A stretch of DNA of 23,253 bases. Origin: a virus. The notes under the pieces were generated by a model. That model was given only the letters and a program-made list of their open reading frames with translations, ran no database searches and was not told the origin of the DNA. Positions 15,925 to 22,469 of the stretch are shown piece after piece; the stretch's first letter is position 1; the number at the start of each line of letters is the position of its first letter. Position numbers and translations under genes: made by a program. The stretch lies in IMG/VR virus record IMGVR_UViG_3300037502_001973, positions 1 through 23,253 of that record; one strand, written 5' to 3'.

Positions 15925-17244
15925 ATGAAATACCGCCTTCTCACTTTCGCCGTCGCGCTTTCGCTCGCTGCCAGCGCGCTCGCTCAGGTCACGATTCCCG
16001 CTTCCGACATCGGCACCGGCACGCTGGCCTCCGGCGTGACGATCACGGTCGGCTCTGGCGCGAACATCACGACCAGCGGCACGGGCGCAATCTCGGCGAG
16101 CAATATCACCAACAACGCCACCGCGCAGGCGATCAAAGCCAGCGGCAGCGCCGGCATCGAGCTTCAAAACAGCGCCGGAACGAACGTCGTCATTGTGGGC
16201 GCTGGCGGGGGCACCGGAATCTCCCTGCTCGGCAACGTGTCGGCGGGGAATATCACGCTAACAGGTAACATCACCGGCAACGGCACGTTCACCACGCCGG
16301 CCCTCGGCACGCCCGTTTCCGCGACGCTGACCAACGCCACCGGGCTGCCAATCTCGACCGGCGTATCCGGCCTCGGCAGCGGCGTCGCTACCTTCCTTGC
16401 AACGCCGAGCAGCGCCAACCTCATCTCCGCCGTCACGGACGAAACCGGCACCGGCTCGCTCGTCTTCGGGACGTCGCCCACGCTCACAACGCCGAACATT
16501 GGAGCAGCTACCGGAACCAGCGTAAACGTCAGCGGTGCGCTCACCGGCGGCTCTGTTGTCACTAACACGATCACCGGCAACCCGACCGTTTCCGGCAACC
16601 TCACCGTGAGCGGGACGGGCACGAGCACGTTTGCGGGGAGCCTCCACCTAGATGGTGGGAGCAAGCGGTTTCGCGTGCGCGACACCGCAATCCTCGACGC
16701 AAATTACGACACCCTGACCATTTCCGCTCAGGCGCAAAAGATTTTTGGTATTGGTGTCGGGGCGGTCGGTGGTGCACCTGCGCAAATCACGATCAACGGC
16801 GAGACAAACGCAGTAGCCATCAAAGGCACCACGACCAACGACAACGCCGCGACCGGCTACGTCGGGGAGTACGTGAGCAGCACGGTGGCGAGCGGGAGCG
16901 CGGTGAGCCTGACGACGGGCGTTTCCGCGAACGTCACGAGCATCAGCCTGACGGCGGGTGACTGGGATGTTACGGGCGTGCTGCTTTTCAACCCGAACGC
17001 GGCGACAACGTTCACGTACCTTGTCGGTGGTGCATCCACGTCATCGGGTACTGTACCGGGCACGGATGCGGGGGCGCAGGTGTACAACAGCTTCAGTTCG
17101 CCGGTCATAAACCCTCGGTTCGCTATCCCAATGAAGAGGGTATCGGTGGCGAGCACCCAAACGGTCTACCTCGTGGCCGAGGCGGGTTTCGCGGTGAACA
17201 CGATGGCAGCTTACGGGCGCATTGAAGCCCGCCGCGTCCGCTGA
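15925..17244 (+). CDS. Tail-fibre-like protein with signal peptide
   Basis: From the ATG at 15925 (439 aa) the protein begins MKYRLLTFAVALSLAASALA followed by Q. That is a textbook Sec signal with positive start, hydrophobic core and A-x-A cleavage. In-frame starts at 15892 and 15907 would spoil it. The mature part is low-complexity Gly/Thr/Ser/Asn-rich, with TPALGTPVSATLTNATGLP and TGVSGLGSGVATFLATPSSA segments that are widespread in phage tail fibres. It ends in a YGRIEARRVR strand like trimeric fibre tips. Sec export is unexpected for a tail fibre assembled in the cytoplasm. It may instead be an exported surface or periplasmic protein made during infection or lysogeny. Confidence 0.6.
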   Translation: MKYRLLTFAVALSLAASALAQVTIPASDIGTGTLASGVTITVGSGANITTSGTGAISASNITNNATAQAIKASGSAGIELQNSAGTNVVIVGAGGGTGISLLGNVSAGNITLTGNITGNGTFTTPALGTPVSATLTNATGLPISTGVSGLGSGVATFLATPSSANLISAVTDETGTGSLVFGTSPTLTTPNIGAATGTSVNVSGALTGGSVVTNTITGNPTVSGNLTVSGTGTSTFAGSLHLDGGSKRFRVRDTAILDANYDTLTISAQAQKIFGIGVGAVGGAPAQITINGETNAVAIKGTTTNDNAATGYVGEYVSSTVASGSAVSLTTGVSANVTSISLTAGDWDVTGVLLFNPNAATTFTYLVGGASTSSGTVPGTDAGAQVYNSFSSPVINPRFAIPMKRVSVASTQTVYLVAEAGFAVNTMAAYGRIEARRVR

Positions 17245-17262
17245 CCTTCACCCTCTGCACCT

Positions 17263-17643
17263 ATGAAATACCTACTCGCCCTCCTCGCCCTCACCGTCGC
17301 GGCCTTCGCCGCCGAACCTGTCGTGACCGTTGACCTCTACGGCAACGTGTTCCTTGACGGGGCCAACACGAACCAGCAGATTGGCGACTTCGCCCGCAAC
17401 AACCCGGCCCTCGCCCCGCAGGTGGACGGCGCTGTGCGCGACGCCGCCCTCGCCGCCCGCGCCCGCATCGCCGCCGACATCAAAGCCGCGACGGACGCCG
17501 CCGCTGCGCAGGTCGCCGCGAAAGAGGCGGAAAAGGTCGCCGCCCTCGCCGCGAAGGACGCGCAGATCGCCGCCCTGCAAGCCCGCATCGCCGAGCTGGA
17601 AGCCGCCGCCCAACCGCCCGCGCCGCAGCCGGAGAACCCGTAA
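17263..17643 (+). CDS. Exported coiled-coil protein (spanin-like candidate)
   Basis: The 126-residue protein starts MKYLLALLALTVAAFAAEP, a signal peptide or N-terminal membrane anchor. A DLYGNVFLDGANTNQQIGDF segment follows, then a long Ala/Lys/Glu/Gln-rich coiled coil (residues ~60-115) and a Pro-rich tail (QPPAPQPENP). Anchor plus periplasmic coiled coil resembles an inner-membrane spanin, and a lipoprotein gene downstream (18551) could be its partner. The first ten bases (ATGAAATACC) match those of the preceding signal-peptide gene. The spanin idea is inference; the TM/coiled-coil protein at 18829 competes for the role. Confidence 0.5.
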   Translation: MKYLLALLALTVAAFAAEPVVTVDLYGNVFLDGANTNQQIGDFARNNPALAPQVDGAVRDAALAARARIAADIKAATDAAAAQVAAKEAEKVAALAAKDAQIAALQARIAELEAAAQPPAPQPENP

Positions 17644-17644
17644 C

Positions 17645-18160
17645 GTGCCCTTCTGGCGTCGCAAACCCACGGTTGAAGTCCCGCGCGTGCCCGCTTGGCG
17701 GGCGCCGCTGGACGGTCGCACGTTCACCGCGATGCAGGTGCGGCAGGAGATTCAGCGCCTGACCACACCGTTTACGGCCATTGACACGACAGACGCGACG
17801 TTCGCGCCGCTGTCGCACGAATGGTTCACGGAGGCGCTTGACTGGTCGTGGCACTTCGCGAAGGCGACTGGTCTGGCGTACACGCCGGAATCCTTCGACT
17901 GCGACAAGTTCAGCCTCGCGCTCGCCCTCGCCGCCAACATCGCCGCCGGGCGCGCGGGCGTCAAAGCCCAGCCGCTTCTTGCCCGCATCCACGTGAACAA
18001 CCTCGTGCCCTGGGCCGGCGTGCGCGACGGCGCCCACGCCCTGAACGCAGCTATGACCGACCGCGGCCTGTTCGTGGTTGAGCCGCAGAACCGCACCACC
18101 GCACCACTCGCGGATTACCCCAACCGCGCGCAAATTTTCCGCGTAAAGCTCGGAGGCTAG
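17645..18160 (+). CDS. Papain-like, MOA-type (agglutinin C-terminal) protein
   Basis: I choose GTG at 17645, one base after the previous stop; a longer frame exists but overlaps the upstream gene in another frame. The 171-residue product contains FDCDKFSLALALA, later DGAHALNAAM and then FVVEPQN. Cys, His and the EPQ/N region in this order are the pattern of papain-like cysteine-protease domains related to the C-terminal domain of Marasmius oreades agglutinin, often annotated in phages as 'lectin MOA-related'. Its role in phages is not settled; sited among exported and membrane proteins, a lysis or cell-envelope function is plausible. The catalytic residues are assigned by eye. Confidence 0.5.
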   Translation: MPFWRRKPTVEVPRVPAWRAPLDGRTFTAMQVRQEIQRLTTPFTAIDTTDATFAPLSHEWFTEALDWSWHFAKATGLAYTPESFDCDKFSLALALAANIAAGRAGVKAQPLLARIHVNNLVPWAGVRDGAHALNAAMTDRGLFVVEPQNRTTAPLADYPNRAQIFRVKLGG

Positions 18161-18161
18161 C

Positions 18162-18554
18162 ATGGGCGCACCATTCCCGAACGGACCGGCTCAAATCAAA
18201 CGCACGGCACCGCGCCGGGGCGAGCTACTAGACGACTTCGTTTTTGATTCTCCGACGATGGGGCGCCTCGTGGTCGAAAAGGGGTTTGATACCGATTACG
18301 CCAGCGTTCCGCGCATCTTTTGGGCGATCTACCCGCCGGACGGTGCCTATACCGATGCCGCCGTGGTTCACGATTGGGCCTATTGGTATCAGACCATGAC
18401 GCGCGAAGAGGCCGACAACGTGTTTCTTGAAGCGATGGCCGCGCTTGGGATTCCCTGGCTGCGACGCCACATCCTACACAAAGCCGTGCGCGCTGGCGGC
18501 TGGCTCGCGTGGAAAACCAACGCCCGCAAGATCGCCGAGCACTCTGCCGCATGA
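18162..18554 (+). CDS. DUF1353 family protein
   Basis: The 130-residue protein carries the DUF1353 signature: VVEKGFDTDYASVPR, then DGAYTDAAVVHDWAYW and a helical C-terminal part with a Trp-rich end. This small family is common in phages and prophages, usually near lysis or late genes; its function is unknown. The DTD and HDW groups look like a potential metal or catalytic site. One of the few good ribosome sites in the window (GGAGG, 1 turn upstream) precedes the ATG. The stop overlaps the next ATG (ATGA). Confidence 0.75.
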   Translation: MGAPFPNGPAQIKRTAPRRGELLDDFVFDSPTMGRLVVEKGFDTDYASVPRIFWAIYPPDGAYTDAAVVHDWAYWYQTMTREEADNVFLEAMAALGIPWLRRHILHKAVRAGGWLAWKTNARKIAEHSAA

Positions 18555-18832
18555 ATACCAACACGTTCGCCCGCGCTTTGCTGTCCATTCTCGCCGCTGG
18601 CCTCGCCGCCGGTTGCACCGCCATCTCCTACAAAGACCAAACCTCTGGCGCGTCGTTCGTTTACCTGTCTCTCGGCACGGATCGCAAGCTTGGCGCCATC
18701 CGCGCCAAGGTTGATGGCGACAAAAAGGATGTTACAATCGGCGCCAGCGAATCCGCGCAGTCGGTCACCGCCAGCAACGCAATCGACGCCGCGCGGTCCA
18801 CCGTCTCACCCATCACCATACCGCAGCCATGA
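18551..18832 (+). CDS. Small lipoprotein
   Basis: From ATG 18551 the 93-residue protein has FARALLSILAAGLAAGC, a lipoprotein signal with LAAGC as lipobox (Cys at about residue 22). The mature part (TAISYKDQTSGASFVYLSLG) is polar and ends IPQP. It overlaps both neighbours by ATGA junctions, so it belongs to a coupled late cluster. In phage lysis cassettes a small outer-membrane lipoprotein is often the o-spanin, but this one is longer than the usual Rz1-type and only slightly Pro-rich. A superinfection-exclusion or envelope lipoprotein is an alternative. Confidence 0.6.
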   Translation: MNTNTFARALLSILAAGLAAGCTAISYKDQTSGASFVYLSLGTDRKLGAIRAKVDGDKKDVTIGASESAQSVTASNAIDAARSTVSPITIPQP

Positions 18833-19098
18833 GCGACGAGCAGCGAGACCGCATCAACACCGCAATCGACATCATCTACAAGCTGGGCACGCCCATCGGT
18901 CTTGCCGCTCTGTTCTGGCTCAACAACACTTTTGCCAGCGTCGAAGAGGTAAAGCAACTAGGTGAGCGGCTGACCAAAGTCGAAACAGCGATTCAGCTTC
19001 TCGTCAAAGACGCCGAGGTGAACGGGCGCCAAGACGCCGCCCTGCAAGATCACGAAGGCAGATTGCGCAGCCTAGAGTTCCGCCGCGCGTCCCAATAA
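18829..19098 (+). CDS. TM plus coiled-coil protein (holin-like or spanin-like)
   Basis: The 89-residue protein has a polar N-terminus, one hydrophobic segment (LGTPIGLAALFWLNNTFA, residues ~19-36) and a heptad-rich tail (VEEVKQLGERLTKVETAIQLLV and beyond). One TM followed by a coiled coil fits either a small holin-type protein or an inner-membrane spanin. It is coupled (ATGA) to the lipoprotein gene, which favours the envelope-disruption module. No signal cleavage site is apparent. Which role applies cannot be decided from sequence. Confidence 0.5.
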   Translation: MSDEQRDRINTAIDIIYKLGTPIGLAALFWLNNTFASVEEVKQLGERLTKVETAIQLLVKDAEVNGRQDAALQDHEGRLRSLEFRRASQ

Positions 19099-19108
19099 AG
19101 CACAACCT

Positions 19109-20119
19109 ATGACCAACGCCGCAATCGTCGCCGAAGCCTGCCAAGAATTTCCAGACACGCCGACGAAAACGCTGGCACGGGTTTTGTATAAAAGGCACTC
19201 GGCACGCTGGCCGACGTTCAACGCTTGTATGCTGGCTATTCGCTACCAGCGCGGCAACCTCGGCAAAAAACACCGACACAATGCAAGGGCTTCATCCGCT
19301 AGGCCGAATCAGCCCTCCGGCTTCAAGTGGGAATTTCCGCAAAGCCACGCGAAGGCGTGGGAGCCGTTCACGTTGGATTCCCCGCGCACGCTGATCCTGT
19401 CGGACCTGCATATTCCGTTTCACGACACGTCGGCAATCATGCCGCTTGTGCGCGACGCGAAACGCTGGCTCAGGCCGGGCGACTGCGTGCTTCTCAACGG
19501 CGACGTTTGCGACTTCTTTTCGATTTCGCGCTTCGACAAAAACCCGACCGAATCCTCGCTCAAGCTGGAGCTGGAAAGCACGCGCGCATTTCTCGGCTGG
19601 CTGCGCGCTCAGTTCCCGCGCTGCCGGATCGTCTACAAGTTTGGGAACCACGACGAATGGTTTGACAAGTACCTTTGGCGAAAGGCGCCGGAGTTGTTCG
19701 GGCTGGCGCAGGTTCGCCTCGAACATTTGCTCACGCAGCCTATTCCCGGCGCCGAGCCTGCAATCGGCGGCATTGAGTTCATCACGGACCAAAGGAAAAT
19801 CGTCGCCGGCCACCTTGACATTCTCCACGGCCACGAACTCGGCAAGGGGTCCATCGCACCACCGGTGAACCCCGCCCGCGGATTTTTCCTGAAAACGATG
19901 GAGTGCACCCTCGCCGGCCACCTCCACCGCACCAGCCAGCACCAGGAGCGCACGAGCAAGGGCAAGCAGATCGCCTGTTGGTCCACCGGCTGCCTCTGCG
20001 GCCTGTCGCCTGATTACGCGCGGATCAACAAGTGGGACCACTCCGCCGCACGCCTCGATCTGTCCGGCGACGATTTTCAAGTGACGCCGCTGCGCGTCAT
20101 CAATGGCAAGCTCGTGTGA
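19109..20119 (+). CDS. Calcineurin-like metallophosphoesterase
   Basis: The 336-residue protein has the full set of calcineurin-superfamily metal motifs: SDLH (98-101), GDVCD (131-135), GNHDE (179-183), HGHE (240-243) and GHLH (270-273). These bind two metals and hydrolyse phosphodiesters or phosphomonoesters. Residues 1-60 form a separate basic helical domain (TLARVLYKRHSARWPTFNACM) that might bind nucleic acid. Phage-encoded enzymes of this group are often called SbcD- or phosphatase-like, with unknown substrate. It is the last rightward gene. Its 3' end overlaps the end of a leftward gene by 20 bases, a convergent junction. Confidence 0.85.
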   Translation: MTNAAIVAEACQEFPDTPTKTLARVLYKRHSARWPTFNACMLAIRYQRGNLGKKHRHNARASSARPNQPSGFKWEFPQSHAKAWEPFTLDSPRTLILSDLHIPFHDTSAIMPLVRDAKRWLRPGDCVLLNGDVCDFFSISRFDKNPTESSLKLELESTRAFLGWLRAQFPRCRIVYKFGNHDEWFDKYLWRKAPELFGLAQVRLEHLLTQPIPGAEPAIGGIEFITDQRKIVAGHLDILHGHELGKGSIAPPVNPARGFFLKTMECTLAGHLHRTSQHQERTSKGKQIACWSTGCLCGLSPDYARINKWDHSAARLDLSGDDFQVTPLRVINGKLV

Positions 20120-20441
20120 CAGCGGCGCGTTCGGCTATCCATTCGAGAGCCAAGCCGGGCCGCATCGTTGCGGCGATTCTACCGGCGTGCATCACGTCGA
20201 GCTGATCCGTTCGCCCGCATACCGACCAGCGCAGCCCCCAGCGTTGCCCATCTGGCGTGCGCACCTCGGCGTAAAGCGTTCCGCGCCGGTCGTCTAATGC
20301 GCGGCGGCGCGCGGTGTCGGCGTCGGGCTCGCCGCAGCGGAATCGGGCATGATGCGCGCCTCCCGGCTGCCACGAATTGCGCAGTCCGCGGCGGATGTTT
20401 TCGCGGGCGCGCGGAGTTAGGCGGCGGACTTTTGAAATCAT
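20100..20441 (-). CDS. Hypothetical protein (113 aa)
   Basis: I use the ATG at 20441 (MISKVRRLTPRAR), five bases after the upstream stop, rather than a longer frame that crosses the zinc-ribbon gene. The protein has a basic N-terminus, then a beta-type part (GTLYAEVRTPDGQRWGLRWSVCGRTDQLDV) and a helix (AGRIAATMRPGLALEWIAERA). This looks like a real small globular phage protein, but no family is recognised. It is the last gene of the leftward segment and converges on the phosphoesterase gene with a 20-base overlap. Confidence 0.55.
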   Translation of the reverse strand: MISKVRRLTPRARENIRRGLRNSWQPGGAHHARFRCGEPDADTARRRALDDRRGTLYAEVRTPDGQRWGLRWSVCGRTDQLDVMHAGRIAATMRPGLALEWIAERAAVTRACH

Positions 20442-20446
20442 GCCAA

Positions 20447-20719
20447 CTACCTGTTCGGCTTGCCATTCCACGCGCAGAGCAGGTTTCCGCTCGGGTCGCA
20501 GGGAAGGCTTGCGTCGGCGCGTGAAGAAGATGGGAAAAGCCACTCATTGCACTTCGGGCAATTTTCTCCGCTGGGGCTGTGGTGGTCGCGGGTAGTCCAC
20601 TCCCATTGGTGCCCGCACTCGCATTTGAATCCGCGCCAGCCTCGGCGCACCTCAGAAGCCGAACCCGTCGCCGGAGCCAACGGAGCGGTCGCTTCCGGTT
20701 TCGTTTCCTGATTCTTCAT
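20447..20719 (-). CDS. Zinc-ribbon protein reading through an attC-like element
   Basis: The 90-residue frame contains CECGHQW (Cys33, Cys35) and CPKC (Cys54, Cys57), a zinc-ribbon arrangement, and two later Cys (74, 82). Residues 1-23 (MKNQETKPEATAPLAPA...) are encoded by the attC-like element at 20658-20783. The same N-terminal peptide recurs, almost unchanged, in the element at 22408-22533 before an unrelated gene. The native start may therefore be GTG at 20650 (RRGWRGFKCECG), just after the element's GTT box. The ATG at 20719 overlaps the stop of a 17-codon leader ORF (20716-20769). Function unknown; nucleic-acid or protein binding are typical of such ribbons. Confidence 0.6.
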   Translation of the reverse strand: MKNQETKPEATAPLAPATGSASEVRRGWRGFKCECGHQWEWTTRDHHSPSGENCPKCNEWLFPSSSRADASLPCDPSGNLLCAWNGKPNR

Positions 20720-20783
20720 AGGTAGTTTGGCCCAGTTGCGGACATTTCATTTCCCGCTCCGTGGCTCATCTTTGACGTTAGCC
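20658..20783 (-). repeat. attC-like element A
   Basis: Read on the plus strand: GCCGAAC (20658), nine bases, GAGCC (20674), arm ACGGAGCGG preceded by an extra A, a long variable middle, the complementary CCGCTCCGT, GGCTC (20763), nine bases, GTTAGCC (20777). The ungapped 112 bases 20670-20781 match element D (22420-22531) at 96 positions (86%). The PAPS-reductase-like gene ends in its GTTAGCC box (TAA on the minus strand). A leader ORF of 17 codons starts at 20769 and overlaps the zinc-ribbon ATG. Box layout follows integron attC sites. Confidence 0.7.
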
Positions 20784-21638
20784 GCCGTCATAGCACCCGC
20801 AGGGAGCGTGCGCCGGCTCAATGTCGAGCCACAGTTTCACCTGACTCGCGTCCATCGCCAGCCAGTTGGCCCAGAGGTTCCGCTCGCCGCCGAGCCCACG
20901 CAACTGCCGGTTCGCGCCGGTCTGCGCGCGGCGCTCGATCTCCAAAGCGCGGGCCAGCAACTCCGGTTGTTCGTCGCGCAGTCGCAGCACCTCGCCGCGC
21001 TTCATCGCCGGACAGAAAAAGCAGGCCGATTTTCCAGGCTGCGGAAGCCCGTGCCGCGCGATTGCGGCCACGCACTCCTCGCGCCGCCAGCCCCACTCGA
21101 CGAGTGGATACCAGTTCACCGCGTAGGCGTCAGGCGATGGTTTCACCCTGTGCGCTTCGCCAGCGTCGAAGCCGATTGCCCGCATTGCTACCTTCACCCC
21201 GCGCTCCTTCATCACGGCGCGCATGTATCTATTTTGCGGCTCGTGCTTGTATTTCACGGAGCAGGCGCGCGAGCCATAGGCCAGCGCCGGCAGCTTCGCG
21301 CCGCGCAGGCACTCACGTTCAAGCCCCTCAAATTCTCCGGCGCGCAGCTTGCGGCACACGCGCAGCTCGATCCCCCACCACGATAGCACCTGCGCCTGCA
21401 TCATCGCGACGTGTTCGTAGGTGTGCGGCATCTCCGAGCCGGTATCCGCGAAAAGCACAAGATCGGGGCGGATTCCACGTTCGCGCAGTCCGCAGAGCAT
21501 AGCCGTGGAGTTGGTTCCGCCGCCGAAAGAAACGGCTAACAAGGCGCCAGAGCCAACGCCGACAGCGGTCAGTGGCTGTTCGGGCGTCTGTCCGGCATCG
21601 GATTCCAGTTGAAATTCTGCGCTGTCGGCGTGGCTCAT
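20778..21638 (-). CDS. PAPS-reductase/ATP-pyrophosphatase-like protein
   Basis: The core starts LLAVSFGGGTNSTAML (residues 33-48), a variant of the SGGxDS PP-loop that binds ATP or PAPS. It continues with LFADTGSEMPHTYEH and RACSVKYKHEP (Cys126), and has a CFFCP pair (Cys206, Cys209) that could bind zinc or an Fe-S cluster. This is the pattern of phage-encoded PAPS-reductase-like proteins, related to DndC/CysH, which adenylate or transfer sulfur; the true substrate is unknown. The first ~30 residues are encoded by attC-like element B, so the native start may be the TTG near residue 33. The stop codon lies in element A. It fills an 869-base unit between the two elements. Confidence 0.75.
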   Translation of the reverse strand: MSHADSAEFQLESDAGQTPEQPLTAVGVGSGALLAVSFGGGTNSTAMLCGLRERGIRPDLVLFADTGSEMPHTYEHVAMMQAQVLSWWGIELRVCRKLRAGEFEGLERECLRGAKLPALAYGSRACSVKYKHEPQNRYMRAVMKERGVKVAMRAIGFDAGEAHRVKPSPDAYAVNWYPLVEWGWRREECVAAIARHGLPQPGKSACFFCPAMKRGEVLRLRDEQPELLARALEIERRAQTGANRQLRGLGGERNLWANWLAMDASQVKLWLDIEPAHAPCGCYDGG

Positions 21639-21652
21639 CTTAAACGTTCGCC
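21534..21652 (-). repeat. attC-like element B
   Basis: On the plus strand: GGCTAAC (21534), AAGGCGCCA, GAGCC (21550), an unpaired A, the arm ACGCCGACAGCG, a variable centre, the perfect 12-base complement CGCTGTCGGCGT, GGCTC (21632), nine bases, GTTCGCC (21646). It has the most regular stem of the five. The small gene 21640-21810 ends inside it (TAA at 21640-21642) and the PAPS-like frame starts at its ATGAGCC (21638). Spacing and boxes parallel class 1 integron attC sites. Confidence 0.75.
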
Positions 21653-21810
21653 AAAATGACTTCTACCTTGATTACGTCGAAATCTACCTCGCACTCCATT
21701 TCGTCGGCCTGCGCGAGTGCATGATCTAGCCGGCCATGAAACCGCTCGGAGTGCTTGGCGTTTTCGCCGTGCAGCGTGATCAGCCAAAAGCGATATGGAT
21801 TCTTTTTCAT
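21640..21810 (-). CDS. Small hypothetical protein (56 aa)
   Basis: The protein (MKKNPYRFWLITLHGENAKHSERFHG...) is compact and alternates strand and helix: YRFWLITLHG, a helix with HALAQADEMECEV, then DVIKVEVILANV. It has the character of a real small globular protein. It lies nine bases after the preceding gene's stop, and its own stop lies one base before the ATG used by the PAPS-like frame. It shares one 474-base unit with the upstream zinc-binding gene. Function unknown. Confidence 0.65.
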   Translation of the reverse strand: MKKNPYRFWLITLHGENAKHSERFHGRLDHALAQADEMECEVDFDVIKVEVILANV

Positions 21811-21819
21811 GCGGCCATT

Positions 21820-22113
21820 TTACGCTGTATCGGCCCGGCAAACCACCCCTGCATCGGTAGTGCGCGACTTGCGGTACCATCGCGCAAATCGCGCCGATGC
21901 GAGCCGGCGGTGGTGCTCACAAACCCGAATGCCGGGGACCACTGGGCGAATGCACGAATGATGCGCGCATATAAGGCCGCGTTCGGCAAGCGGACGCAGG
22001 GCGAACAAGGCGCCAGAGCCAACACGCACAGCCGGCACGGGTGCTGGCGTCTGCGGTTGCTCGGACATTTCGAGCGCGAATGGTGCGGCGTCGCCGCTGT
22101 GCGTGAGGCTCAT
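21820..22113 (-). CDS. Small zinc-binding protein with attC-encoded N-terminus
   Basis: The 97-residue frame has CAHHSC (Cys49, His51/52, Cys54) and CEHH (Cys65, His68). A G-I-R-V-C-E-H-H-R-R pattern recalls small phage proteins with a C-x4-C...C-x2-H zinc knuckle. The C-terminal part is basic (ARFARWYRKSR), so nucleic-acid binding is possible. Residues 1-38 (MSLTHSGDAA...VGSGALFAL) are encoded by attC-like element C and probably are not part of the native fold. No ATG lies between the element and the Cys motif, so translation may need the element's start codon. Confidence 0.55.
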   Translation of the reverse strand: MSLTHSGDAAPFALEMSEQPQTPAPVPAVRVGSGALFALRPLAERGLICAHHSCIRPVVPGIRVCEHHRRLASARFARWYRKSRTTDAGVVCRADTA

Positions 22114-22126
22114 CTAGATGTTGGGC
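22000..22126 (-). repeat. attC-like element C
   Basis: On the plus strand: GGCGAAC (22000), AAGGCGCCA, GAGCC (22016), an extra base in a 9-bp arm (ACGCACAGC pairing with GCTGTGCGT), GGCTC (22107), eight bases, GTTGGGC (22120). GTTGGGC is a perfect match to the integron core GTTRRRY. The membrane-protein gene ends (TGA) at 22127-22129, just outside the box. ATGAGCC at 22113 begins the frame reading into the zinc-binding gene. Confidence 0.7.
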
Positions 22127-22393
22127 TCACTCGATGACCTTCGCTTCCTCGGCAGGCTTCGACTCGTCGCGCGCTTTTATTTCACGCGCCTGCTCCAGTG
22201 AGTCAGCCCGCTTGTGGACCCTCCAGCCGGGGTGACGCACATATTTATAGACCCAGTATGCGCCATCTTCTTTCCGTATCTGAATCGCACCGTCGATGGG
22301 GTCGCCCTGACTGTTTGAGATAGCCCGGAACATTCCAGTGAGGGCAAGCGCCAGGCCGCCGAAGATTAGAAGTGCGTTCATTTTAGGTTTCAT
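22127..22393 (-). CDS. Small single-TM protein
   Basis: The protein (88 aa from 22393, or 84 from an in-frame ATG at 22381) begins MNALLIFGGLALALTGMFRAI, one transmembrane segment or uncleaved signal. It continues with a soluble part (GAIQIRKEDGAYWVYKYVRHPGWRVHKRADSLEQAREI). The 22381 start lies one base after the stop of an attC-encoded leader ORF, suggesting reinitiation there. It fills a 407-base unit between elements C and D. Family not recognised; membrane-anchored with a cytoplasmic or periplasmic beta/helix domain. Confidence 0.6.
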   Translation of the reverse strand: MKPKMNALLIFGGLALALTGMFRAISNSQGDPIDGAIQIRKEDGAYWVYKYVRHPGWRVHKRADSLEQAREIKARDESKPAEEAKVIE

Positions 22394-22469
22394 TCGTGAG
22401 TTTCAAAGCCCAACTAGCCGCCGGAGCCAACGGAGCCGTCGTTTCCGGTTTCGTTTCCTGTGTTTTCAT
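22383..22469 (-). CDS. attC-encoded leader ORF (28 aa, doubtful)
   Basis: A 28-codon frame (MKTQETKPETTAPLAPAASW...) starts in element D at an ATG that overlaps the stop of a 17-codon leader (22466-22519). It ends one base from the ATG of the membrane-protein gene. Its first 17 residues are nearly the same as those preceding the zinc ribbon in element A. It may serve only to carry ribosomes across the hairpin. Confidence 0.3.
   Translation of the reverse strand: MKTQETKPETTAPLAPAASWALKLTNET

Noticed and set aside
20119-20175. A sixth attC-like element (GAGCC-A near GTTCGGC)
   Set aside because: Box order and the nine-base spacing are wrong and no matching arm was found.
20727-21386. Rightward 219-codon frame in the PAPS-like cassette
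   Set aside because: Mirror of the minus-strand enzyme, which has PP-loop and CFFC motifs; the plus frame has none.
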